Source of the DNA: Actinoplanes ianthinogenes
GTDB taxonomy: Bacteria > Actinomycetota > Actinomycetes > Mycobacteriales > Micromonosporaceae
DNA: 64,000 nucleotides
Assembly (NCBI RefSeq): GCF_018324205.1
Contig: NZ_AP023356.1
Location: 6,821,501-6,885,500 of the forward strand
Reading direction: 5' to 3'
Below the pieces are notes generated by a model that did not search any database, was not told where the DNA came from, and was given only the letters and a program-made list of their open reading frames with translations. The first letter of the stretch is position 1; every line of letters begins with the position of its first letter. This document shows, piece by piece, positions 27,833-35,020 of the stretch. The position numbers and the translations under genes were made by a program.

Positions 27833-27902
27833 AGAGCGGGACGAAGATCAACGACCGGGCCGTCCACTGCGGAGTGGAGTCGGCCACCCGACAGGGCGGG
27901 GG

Positions 27903-28337
27903 TCAGTGGCGAGGGTGCGCCCGCGGCTCCCACCGGCCCTCGCGGGCGTGCCGGATCAAGCCCATCACCAGGAAGAACAGTGGGAACACCGGCCAGAAGA
28001 AGGGTGCTCCGGAGAGGACCCAGAGACCGGTCAGCACGCCGGCGACAATCAGGATGAAACTGGCATGCCGCTGCAGTGACCGGCGTGTCGCGGCGCGCCG
28101 GTGCGGCATCCGCGCGAGAGCCTGACGGCCGCCGTGCGGCAGATCGCGGGTCAGCACGTCCAGCTCGTCGCGGAACTTCGCGGCATAGGCCGTGGTCAGC
28201 CGTTCCTCGCCCTCGTCCAGGCTGAGCCGGCCCTCGGCCATCGCGGCCCGCAGGATCTCGGCGATCTCCTCGCGTTCGGTGTCGGAGGTCCGCAGCCGGG
28301 CGACCGGCCCGGACCAGGTGGCGTCTTCGGGATGCAC
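27903..28337 (-). CDS. DUF1707 SHOCT-like/2TM membrane protein
   Basis: 144 residues. The N-terminal DUF1707 domain (about 13-65) shows R-x-S-D-x-E-R-E-E-I-A-E-x-L-R-A-A-x-A-E-G-R-L-S-L-D-E spread over its length. A basic linker and two closely spaced hydrophobic helices (about 90-125) follow. DUF1707 proteins are common small actinobacterial membrane proteins of unknown role. The GTG at 28337 has GGAGGA 6 bases upstream. It is divergent from the sensor kinase gene. Confidence 0.88.
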   Translation of the reverse strand: MHPEDATWSGPVARLRTSDTEREEIAEILRAAMAEGRLSLDEGEERLTTAYAAKFRDELDVLTRDLPHGGRQALARMPHRRAATRRSLQRHASFILIVAGVLTGLWVLSGAPFFWPVFPLFFLVMGLIRHAREGRWEPRAHPRH

Positions 28338-28558
28338 GATGTCCTCCTCGGCGGGGTTTCTGCATCCAGGTTCGCCGCCCGGCGCCGGGTCCGCGTCGGC
28401 TCGCGGACGCATTCGCGCGCGGTGGTCCGCGGGTCACGATTCCCTTTTCGTACGACCTGAGGCGCAGCTCCGCGATCTTGTGTACGCCCGTGGTCGTAGT
28501 CCGTAATTCAGTTCCCGGGCCGATGCCACGGGGGTCGTGGTGCCGTAGTTTCGGCTGC

Positions 28559-30004
28559 ATGAGCAAGCGTGGCCGGGATCGGCGGCGACCGCCGGGCGGC
28601 CGCCGAGCCGAGGGCTGCGCGTTCCCCGGCGGTGCGGTCGCCGACGATCCGGGTCAGGCCGGGCCGGACACCCCGGAGCAGGCCGGCCCGCCCTGGCGGC
28701 GCCGCATCCGGGAGGCGCACAACGGGATGCCGCAGAGCGCCGCCGTGATCACCGCGGTCATCCACTTCATCGGGCTCAACAACGTCATCAGCCACGGCGG
28801 GCTCTACCGGCCGTGGGACTCGCTCACCACCCTGATGCTGCTGGCCGGCCCGATCGCGCTGATCTGGCGCCGACGTGCCCCGATCACGGTCTTCGCGATC
28901 GCCTCGGCCGCCACCATCCTGTTCGCCACCCACGCCATGCCGCACGCGGCCTATGCGGCGGCCGCGGGCGTGGCGCTCTTCTCGGTGGCCCGGCAGGGCC
29001 GCCGGCAGGCCGCGCTGCTCTGCGGGGTCACCGCCTGGGCGGTCTGGATCGGTGTCACCGTCGGGCTGTCCGGCCCGCTCGGGCTGCCTCCCGGGGTGCG
29101 CCCGGTCGTCGGGCAGACCTGCCTCGCGGCGTTCGGGCTCGGCCTGATGATCCTGCTCGGCGGCGCCGCCCGGATCCGCGCGGAGAATTACGCCGAGCAG
29201 GCCCGGACCCGGGCCGAGCAGGCCCGCGCGCAGCAGGAGCAGCAGCGCCGGCAGGACTCCGAGGAGCGACTGCGGATCGCGCGCGAGTTGCACGACGTGC
29301 TCGGCCACCACCTGAGCCTGATCAACGTGCAGGCCGGGGTCGGGCTGCACCTGATGGATCAGCGGCCGGAGCAGGCTCGCGAGGCGCTGACCGCGATCAA
29401 GAGCGCGAGCGCGGAGGCACTGCGTGAGGTGCGGTCGGTGCTGGGCGTGCTGCGGACCGAGGGGGAGGCGGCGCCCCGGCAGCCGGCGCTCGGGCTGAAC
29501 CGCTTGGCGGAGCTGACCGCGACGGCCGGCATCCCGGTGCGGACGACGATCACCGGCGAGCCGCGGGAGTTGCCGGCCGAGGTGGATCGGGCGGCCTATC
29601 GGATCGTGCAGGAGGCGCTGACCAACGTGCGGCGTCATCACGCCGGGCCGCAGCCCGAGGCGGACGTCGCGGTGGGCTATCTCCCCGCCGCGCTGTACCT
29701 GTCGATTCGCAACGACGGCCCGGTGATCGTGGAGCCGCCACCGCCGCCGGCCGAGGGCGGGGAGAAAGGTAGCGGCATCACCGGGATGCGGGCGCGGGCC
29801 GAGAGTCTGGGCGGGCGGCTCGAGGCCGGGCGTCCACCGACCGGTGGCTTCCTGGTCACGGTGATCCTGCCGACGGGGCGCTCGGCCACCGCCCCACCGG
29901 CGCCGGACCCGGCCGAGCCGCCGGCGGCCGGGGCGAGCGATGGGGTGACGGTGGGGGAGAGCGATGTCTCCGGTGATCGAGTGACTTCTGAGGAGAGACG
30001 ATGA
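28559..30004 (+). CDS. Two-component sensor histidine kinase (NarL/DesK type)
   Basis: 481 residues. About five transmembrane segments (residues 70-215) lead to a coiled-coil linker rich in Glu, Gln, Ala and Arg. The HisKA_3 dimerisation helix follows, with phosphoacceptor His in R-E-L-H-D-V-L-G-H-H (about 245-254), then an HATPase domain with G-S-G-I-T-G-M-R-A-R (about 425-434). The N-box is partly altered: E-A-L-T-N-V-R-R-H-H. There is no large extracellular sensor, so the signal is probably sensed in the membrane. The response regulator start overlaps the stop by 4 bp (ATGA). ATG 28559 is chosen; upstream starts at 28478 and 28523 are possible. Confidence 0.92.
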   Translation: MSKRGRDRRRPPGGRRAEGCAFPGGAVADDPGQAGPDTPEQAGPPWRRRIREAHNGMPQSAAVITAVIHFIGLNNVISHGGLYRPWDSLTTLMLLAGPIALIWRRRAPITVFAIASAATILFATHAMPHAAYAAAAGVALFSVARQGRRQAALLCGVTAWAVWIGVTVGLSGPLGLPPGVRPVVGQTCLAAFGLGLMILLGGAARIRAENYAEQARTRAEQARAQQEQQRRQDSEERLRIARELHDVLGHHLSLINVQAGVGLHLMDQRPEQAREALTAIKSASAEALREVRSVLGVLRTEGEAAPRQPALGLNRLAELTATAGIPVRTTITGEPRELPAEVDRAAYRIVQEALTNVRRHHAGPQPEADVAVGYLPAALYLSIRNDGPVIVEPPPPPAEGGEKGSGITGMRARAESLGGRLEAGRPPTGGFLVTVILPTGRSATAPPAPDPAEPPAAGASDGVTVGESDVSGDRVTSEERR

Positions 30005-30672
30005 TCTCGGTGGTGCTGGCGGACGATCAGGCGCTGGTGCGGGCCGGGTTCCGGGCGTTGCTCGACGCGGAGCCGGACATCCAGGTGGTCGGTGAGGCCG
30101 CGGACGGGTTGCAGGCGGTCACCCTGGTGCGGGCCACCCGGCCGGACGTGGTGCTGATGGACATCCGGATGCCCGGTGTGGACGGCCTGGAGGCGACCAA
30201 GCGGATCGCCGCCGACCCGGCCTGCGCCGACACCCGGGTGGTCATCCTGACCACGTTCGAGCTGGATGAGTATGTGTTCGAGGCGTTGCGCACCGGCGCT
30301 TCCGGGTTCCTGGTCAAGGACACCGAGCCGGTCGAGCTGCTGCGCGGCGTGCGCGCGGTGGCGGCGGGTGACGCCCTGCTGTCGCCGAGCGTCACCCGCC
30401 GGGTGATCGGCGAGTTCGCCGGCGCGGGTGCCGGCCGCCGGCCGGAGCCGCCGCGCGAGCTGGACCAGCTCACCGACCGGGAGCGGGAGGTGATGGCGCT
30501 GGTGGCCGAGGGCCTCTCCAACGACGAGATCGCCACCCGCCTGGTGATCAGCCCGGCCACCGCCAAGACCCACGTCAGTCGCACCATGATCAAGTTGGGC
30601 GCCCGCGATCGGGCGCAGTTGGTCGTCTATGCCTACGAGGCCGGGTTGATCCGTCCCGGCTGGCTCGCCTGA
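30001..30672 (+). CDS. NarL/FixJ-family response regulator
   Basis: 223 residues. The receiver domain (1-120) has acidic residues D-D near 8-9, phospho-acceptor Asp in V-V-L-M-D-I-R-M-P near 54 and Lys in F-L-V-K-D near 105. The C-terminal LuxR helix-turn-helix (about 155-215) has L-T-D-R-E-R-E-V and G-L-S-N-D-E-I-A. It overlaps the kinase gene by 4 bp and is its cognate partner. A 50-bp tandem repeat begins immediately at its 3' end. Target genes are unknown. Confidence 0.95.
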   Translation: MISVVLADDQALVRAGFRALLDAEPDIQVVGEAADGLQAVTLVRATRPDVVLMDIRMPGVDGLEATKRIAADPACADTRVVILTTFELDEYVFEALRTGASGFLVKDTEPVELLRGVRAVAAGDALLSPSVTRRVIGEFAGAGAGRRPEPPRELDQLTDREREVMALVAEGLSNDEIATRLVISPATAKTHVSRTMIKLGARDRAQLVVYAYEAGLIRPGWLA

Positions 30673-30678
30673 CGCCTG

Positions 30679-30930
30679 CCGTGCGATTCGTGCGGCTGTG
30701 TCGGCGCCGGCCGGCTCGCCTGATGGGCGTGCGATTTGTGCGGTTGTGTCGGCGTCGGCTGGCTCGGCTGATGGGGCCGTGCGATTTGTGCGGTTGTGTC
30801 GGCGTCGGCTGGCTCGGCTGATGGGGCCGTGCGATTCGTGCGGTTGTGTCGGCGCCGGCCGGCTCGGCTGATCGGGGCGTTCGGTTGGCGTGGCTGTGTC
30901 GGTGCGGGGCGGCTTGATCCGGCCGTCCGG
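30679..30930. repeat. About five tandem copies of a 48-50-bp repeat
   Basis: GTGCGATT recurs at 30681, 30729, 30779 and 30829, with a decayed copy at 30879. Units contain GTGCGGTTGTGTCGGCG and GGCTGGCTCGGCTGATG. The last element resembles the 3' end of the response regulator gene (GGCTGGCTCGCCTGA), so the array seems to have grown from the end of that gene. No gene is supported in the 322-bp gap 30673-30994. Confidence 0.85.
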
Positions 30931-30994
30931 TGGCGGATGGCCGGGCTCACCGGGCGACTGATTCGCGTCGTTGCCGCGGGCCTGGGGTGGTGGG

Positions 30995-31480
30995 TCAGAA
31001 GCCGCCTTCGCCCGGCGCGGCGAAATACGGCGGGGCGTTGTCGTCCAGGGCCAGGGCCAGCATGCGGCGGGTGAACGGGTTGAGGTCGGGGAGGGCGTCG
31101 AGGGGGAACCAGGCGACGGCCAGGGACTCGGTGTCGTTGACCCGGGCCTCGCCGCCGACGGCGTGGCAGCGGAAGAAGATGTTGACCATCTGGCACTCGT
31201 CGCCGTTGAGGTAGGTGACGTCGTGGGAGACCACGCCGGCCAGGCGGTCGATCTTGACCTGGACCGCGGTCTCCTCCGCCACCTCGCGGACCACCGCGTC
31301 GGCCGGCTGCTCGCCCGGGTCCATCAGGCCGGCGATCAGGGTCCAGTGCCCGTTGTCGCTGCGCTGGTGCAGCAGCACCTCGCCACGGTCGTTCAGGACG
31401 ATCGCGGAGACCGTCGGGAACATCAGCATCTCGTGACCGACGCGGGCGCGCAGGTTCCGGACGTATTCCGAAGCAGGCAT
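30995..31480 (-). CDS. NUDIX hydrolase
   Basis: 161 residues with a complete NUDIX box spread over about 50-72: G-L-M-D-P-G-E, then R-E-V-A-E-E-T. These Glu residues bind Mg2+ for hydrolysis of a nucleoside-diphosphate derivative. The substrate (ADP-ribose, NADH, oxidised nucleotide or other) cannot be told. It is a single-domain, cytoplasmic protein and the start codon is ATG at 31480. It is separated from the GGDEF gene by 54 bp on the same strand. Confidence 0.92.
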   Translation of the reverse strand: MPASEYVRNLRARVGHEMLMFPTVSAIVLNDRGEVLLHQRSDNGHWTLIAGLMDPGEQPADAVVREVAEETAVQVKIDRLAGVVSHDVTYLNGDECQMVNIFFRCHAVGGEARVNDTESLAVAWFPLDALPDLNPFTRRMLALALDDNAPPYFAAPGEGGF

Positions 31481-31534
31481 GAACGGGACCCTAGCCGGGA
31501 CCGGTTGCCGGTGCGCGAACGACGCCGGGAGGGG

Positions 31535-33025
31535 TCAGTGGGGTGCGGTTGCCGGGGTGAGGGTGGTGGGGGCGACCACTGACCGATTCCGGCCACCGGC
31601 CTTGGCGGCGTAGAGGGCCTCGTCGGCGGCTCGGAGCAGCTCGGCCGGGTCGGTGAGCGGGCCGGAGGTGGCGGCGGCCCCCAGGGAGGCCGTTACCGTG
31701 ATCAGGTCCGTGGCGGTGACGTCGAACGGGAGGTCGGCGATCGCCTGGCGGGTGCGCTCGGCGATCAGCGGAAGGTCGCCGGCCGCGACGTGCGGGATCA
31801 GAGCGATGAACTCCTCGCCGCCGTAGCGGGCGAAGACGGTGCCGGATCGCTTGCCGGAGTTGAGGCGCCGGGCCAGTTCGCGGAGGACCCGGTCGCCGCC
31901 CGGATGGCCGTACGTGTCGTTGATCTTCTTGAAGTGATCGATGTCGATCATGAGCAGGCCGAAGTCGTAACCGGCCCGGGCGGCGCGGCGGCACTCGGCC
32001 GTGAGCGCCTCCTCGAAGTAACGGCGGTTGTGCGCGCCGGTCAGCGCGTCCGTGTCGGCGGCCCGCCGCTGCGCCGCCACCAGGCCCGCCATCCGGGCCA
32101 GGACCAGCAGGAACATCACGGCACAGGCGCTGCTGGTGAGCGGCACGTTCAGATCCTTACCGGCCAGGTGCTCGCCCAGCTGCAAGCCGGGCACCATCAG
32201 CACGGCGCCGGTGAGCATGGTGAGCCGGGCCGGGGTGGCGGCCGGGGCGGCCACCGGGCTGCGCGCGTCGAAGTCCCGCATGGCCGGATGCAGCGCGCAG
32301 GCGCCGATCATGCCGAGCGAGACGACCCAGAGCAGCGCGGTGAACGGCTCGGTGGTGTTCGCCCCGCCCAGCAGCCCGATCACCGCGTACGCGGTGTCCG
32401 CCGCGAACATCAGCCCGAGATAGCCGAAGAGCAGGTACAGCGCCGTGCTGCGGGCGCCCGAGCCGAACAGCAGCCGGACGGCCAGGATCAGCAGCATCAG
32501 GTCGAGAACCGGGTACGACACCTCGGTCAGCTTCGCGGCGAGTGGCAGCGTGGAGTCCTGCGCCACCGGTTCGACCAGGAACTCCCAGGTCAGCAGGCCG
32601 GCACTGAGCGCGATGACCAGCGCGTCGACCGCGGTGGCGAAGTCCCAGCCGGGGGTGCGCCGCCGGATGAAGATGAGCACCGCGGCGCCGGTGAACAGGT
32701 AACTGCACAGGTAGAGCACGTCGCCCGGGGTCGGCTCGGCCATGTTCCCGGTGCTCCACACGTCGAAGCTGTAGACCACGTCGGCGGCGGCGTAGGTGGC
32801 CTGGCCCAGCGCGAGCAGGTACCACCCGGTGGGCCGGGCCGGCCGGTGCAGGCGCATCCCGGCCAGGATCATGATCGGGACGCCACAGGTGATCACGACG
32901 TACGGGATCTCGTAGATCCGGAACGGCGCGCCGAGCAGCTGGCCGAGGCACCGGATCAGGGCGCAGACGGCCACGACGGCGAGCCAGAGCCGCCACGCCA
33001 CGCTGCTGGACCTGGTGCGTTCCAT
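31535..33025 (-). CDS. Membrane GGDEF diguanylate cyclase
   Basis: 496 residues. About nine to ten transmembrane helices cover residues 12-325, followed by a GGDEF domain (about 330-485) with D-A-L-T-G-A-H-N-R-R, D-I-D-H-F-K-K-I-N-D and active site R-Y-G-G-E-E-F. It should make cyclic di-GMP from two GTP. The inhibitory I-site (RxxD five residues before GGEEF) reads R-S-G-T, so product feedback is probably lost. There is no EAL domain. ATG 33025 is chosen because the membrane region follows directly. The large multi-helix N-terminus is probably the sensor, with unknown input. Confidence 0.9.
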   Translation of the reverse strand: MERTRSSSVAWRLWLAVVAVCALIRCLGQLLGAPFRIYEIPYVVITCGVPIMILAGMRLHRPARPTGWYLLALGQATYAAADVVYSFDVWSTGNMAEPTPGDVLYLCSYLFTGAAVLIFIRRRTPGWDFATAVDALVIALSAGLLTWEFLVEPVAQDSTLPLAAKLTEVSYPVLDLMLLILAVRLLFGSGARSTALYLLFGYLGLMFAADTAYAVIGLLGGANTTEPFTALLWVVSLGMIGACALHPAMRDFDARSPVAAPAATPARLTMLTGAVLMVPGLQLGEHLAGKDLNVPLTSSACAVMFLLVLARMAGLVAAQRRAADTDALTGAHNRRYFEEALTAECRRAARAGYDFGLLMIDIDHFKKINDTYGHPGGDRVLRELARRLNSGKRSGTVFARYGGEEFIALIPHVAAGDLPLIAERTRQAIADLPFDVTATDLITVTASLGAAATSGPLTDPAELLRAADEALYAAKAGGRNRSVVAPTTLTPATAPH

Positions 33026-33075
33026 CGGCTCATCGTCGAGGCTGTGGGTTGCGGATCGGGTGCATCCCCGGTTTC

Positions 33076-34905
33076 TCAGAGTTTCCGGGCCCGCAGGTGC
33101 TCGGCCACCGACCACGCCTGGAACGGGCAGCCGGTCGCGGTGTGCGGCGCGTCCCCGTCAGCCGTCTCGGAGATCGACCCGAGTCCGTATTCGGTCAGGT
33201 GCTGCTCGGCATCGGTGAGGACGTCGGTGACCTCGACGCCGAGCCGCCGCCAGGCCGTCACGTACGGCCCGGTGAGCCACGGCCAGACGGTGCCGGTGTG
33301 GTACGCCGTGTCCCGCTCACCCGGCCCGCCCCGATGCCGCCCGCGATATCCCGCCGTCCCGGGCGCCTGACTGCGCAACCCCATCGGGGTGAGCAGCGCC
33401 GCCCCGATCCGGGTCAGCACCGCCGGGTCGGGCCGCAGCGGCGCGTGCGGCAGCGACCAGGCGAGCAGCTGGTTGGGTCGCATGGTGTGGTCCCCGAGCA
33501 CGTCCTGCAACTGCCCGGAGAGGGTGACGAACGACCGGGCGAAACTGTCCCTGGCCCGGTCGCGCACGGCCGCGAAGGTGTCGCCGAGGGTGGCCAGCCC
33601 GTTGACCCACAGGGCGTTGATGTCGACCGCCTTGCCCGCCCGCGGCGTCACCGGCACCCCGTCGACCCGGGCGTCCATCCAGGTCAGGGCCTCGCCGGTG
33701 GCGCCCTGGACGAGCAGGCCGTCGGCCGGGTCGGCGCGGATGCCGTACCGGGTGCCGGCCAGGTGGTGCTCGATCACGCCGGTCAGCGCGGGCCGCAGCT
33801 CGGCGCCGAGGTCGGTGTCGCCGGTGACCGTCACGTGCCGGTCGGCCGCGTGCAGGAACCAGAGGGTGCCGTCGGCGGTGTTGTACTCGACGCTGCCGGT
33901 GTCCGCGGTGTTCGCCAGCATCCCCTCGGAGAGCGTCGCGGCGTAGGACCGGAGCAGCTCGCGGCCGGTGTCGAAACGGCCGGTCGCGAGGAACAGCCCC
34001 TCGTAAGCGATCATCGTGTCCCGGGACCAGGCGCCGAACCACGGGTAGCCGGCGACCACGTCGGGGCCGGTGCGGGTGCGGACCACGAAGGCGTCGGCGG
34101 CGAGGGTGAGCGCGGCCTCGGCGGGATCGGCGCCGGCGGTCAGCGCCCGGTTGCGCGCGCGGGCGGCGTCCACCACCGCGGCGGCCGGTGGCGGTGGCTG
34201 ATCCCGATCATCGGCCCAGGCCGTGATCTCGGCGATCGCCCCGGGGCGGTCGAGGCGGGCGTGGAAGCTCCCGGCGTACCATAAATTCTCTTGATCTTGA
34301 AGGCCGCGGGCCGCCTCCTCGCGGTATCGGACATCCCGGAACCACTCGCCGGCCGCGGCGAAGCCCGGCCCGGCGATCCGGTAGGCGTCCTCGACGACGC
34401 AACCGTCCGCGGTGGGTGTGACGGTGATCGCGGGACCCTGCTCCCCGTGGGCGTCGCGCCAGGCGCAGAGCGCCTCGACGGCGATCCGGACCGGACCGCC
34501 GGCGATCAGCCGATGGACGACCGCGACCGCCGGGCGCCCGGTCGCCATCGCGATCTCCCGCTCGATGACGATGTCGCCGATCCGCCATCGCCAGCGCGGG
34601 ATGCCATCGATCAGGAAAAATCCTGACAAGTACGAATGCCCGGCAGGGGCGATGACGCCGCCCGCCCACTCGTGACAGCCCAGCCGCACCCGGGCGCCGG
34701 ACGGCAGCGTGACCACCGCGTCGAGCGACGCCAGGCCCAGCATCCGGGACGCGGGTGTGGCGCCGGACACAACCAGCAGCCCGTGGTAACGACGTGTTCG
34801 CAACCCTGTGACAGTGCCCATGGCATAGCCGCCCACCCCGTCGGGTACCAGCCACTCTCGAGCCGATCCGGCACCCACATCGGTACACAGCTGCGGTCCG
34901 AACAT
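33076..34905 (-). CDS. Glycogen debranching enzyme-family protein (GDE_N/GDE_C)
   Basis: 609 residues. The N-terminal GDE_N domain has R-E-W-L-V-P-D-G-V-G-G-Y-A-M-G-T near residue 20 and R-T-R-R-Y-H-G-L-L-V near 40. The C-terminal (alpha/alpha)6 barrel of the amylo-alpha-1,6-glucosidase type (about 240-600) has G-Y-P-W-F-G-A-W-S-R-D-T-M and T-G-T-V-W-P-W-L-T-G-P-Y. The enzyme should cleave alpha-1,6 branches of glycogen-like glucan in the cytoplasm. ATG 34905 begins at the family's usual N-terminus (F-G-P-Q); the ribosome site is weak. It is divergent from another glucan hydrolase, which suggests a shared control region and pathway. Confidence 0.88.
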   Translation of the reverse strand: MFGPQLCTDVGAGSAREWLVPDGVGGYAMGTVTGLRTRRYHGLLVVSGATPASRMLGLASLDAVVTLPSGARVRLGCHEWAGGVIAPAGHSYLSGFFLIDGIPRWRWRIGDIVIEREIAMATGRPAVAVVHRLIAGGPVRIAVEALCAWRDAHGEQGPAITVTPTADGCVVEDAYRIAGPGFAAAGEWFRDVRYREEAARGLQDQENLWYAGSFHARLDRPGAIAEITAWADDRDQPPPPAAAVVDAARARNRALTAGADPAEAALTLAADAFVVRTRTGPDVVAGYPWFGAWSRDTMIAYEGLFLATGRFDTGRELLRSYAATLSEGMLANTADTGSVEYNTADGTLWFLHAADRHVTVTGDTDLGAELRPALTGVIEHHLAGTRYGIRADPADGLLVQGATGEALTWMDARVDGVPVTPRAGKAVDINALWVNGLATLGDTFAAVRDRARDSFARSFVTLSGQLQDVLGDHTMRPNQLLAWSLPHAPLRPDPAVLTRIGAALLTPMGLRSQAPGTAGYRGRHRGGPGERDTAYHTGTVWPWLTGPYVTAWRRLGVEVTDVLTDAEQHLTEYGLGSISETADGDAPHTATGCPFQAWSVAEHLRARKL

Positions 34906-35020
34906 GATCGGGCACACGGTGGACACGGAAGGGAACCTCCGACCTATGGGCAGAATCGGCGGAGCCGACACACTTGACACCAGACCATGACAGTCTCAGT
35001 GTGATCGACTCCGGGTCGTA

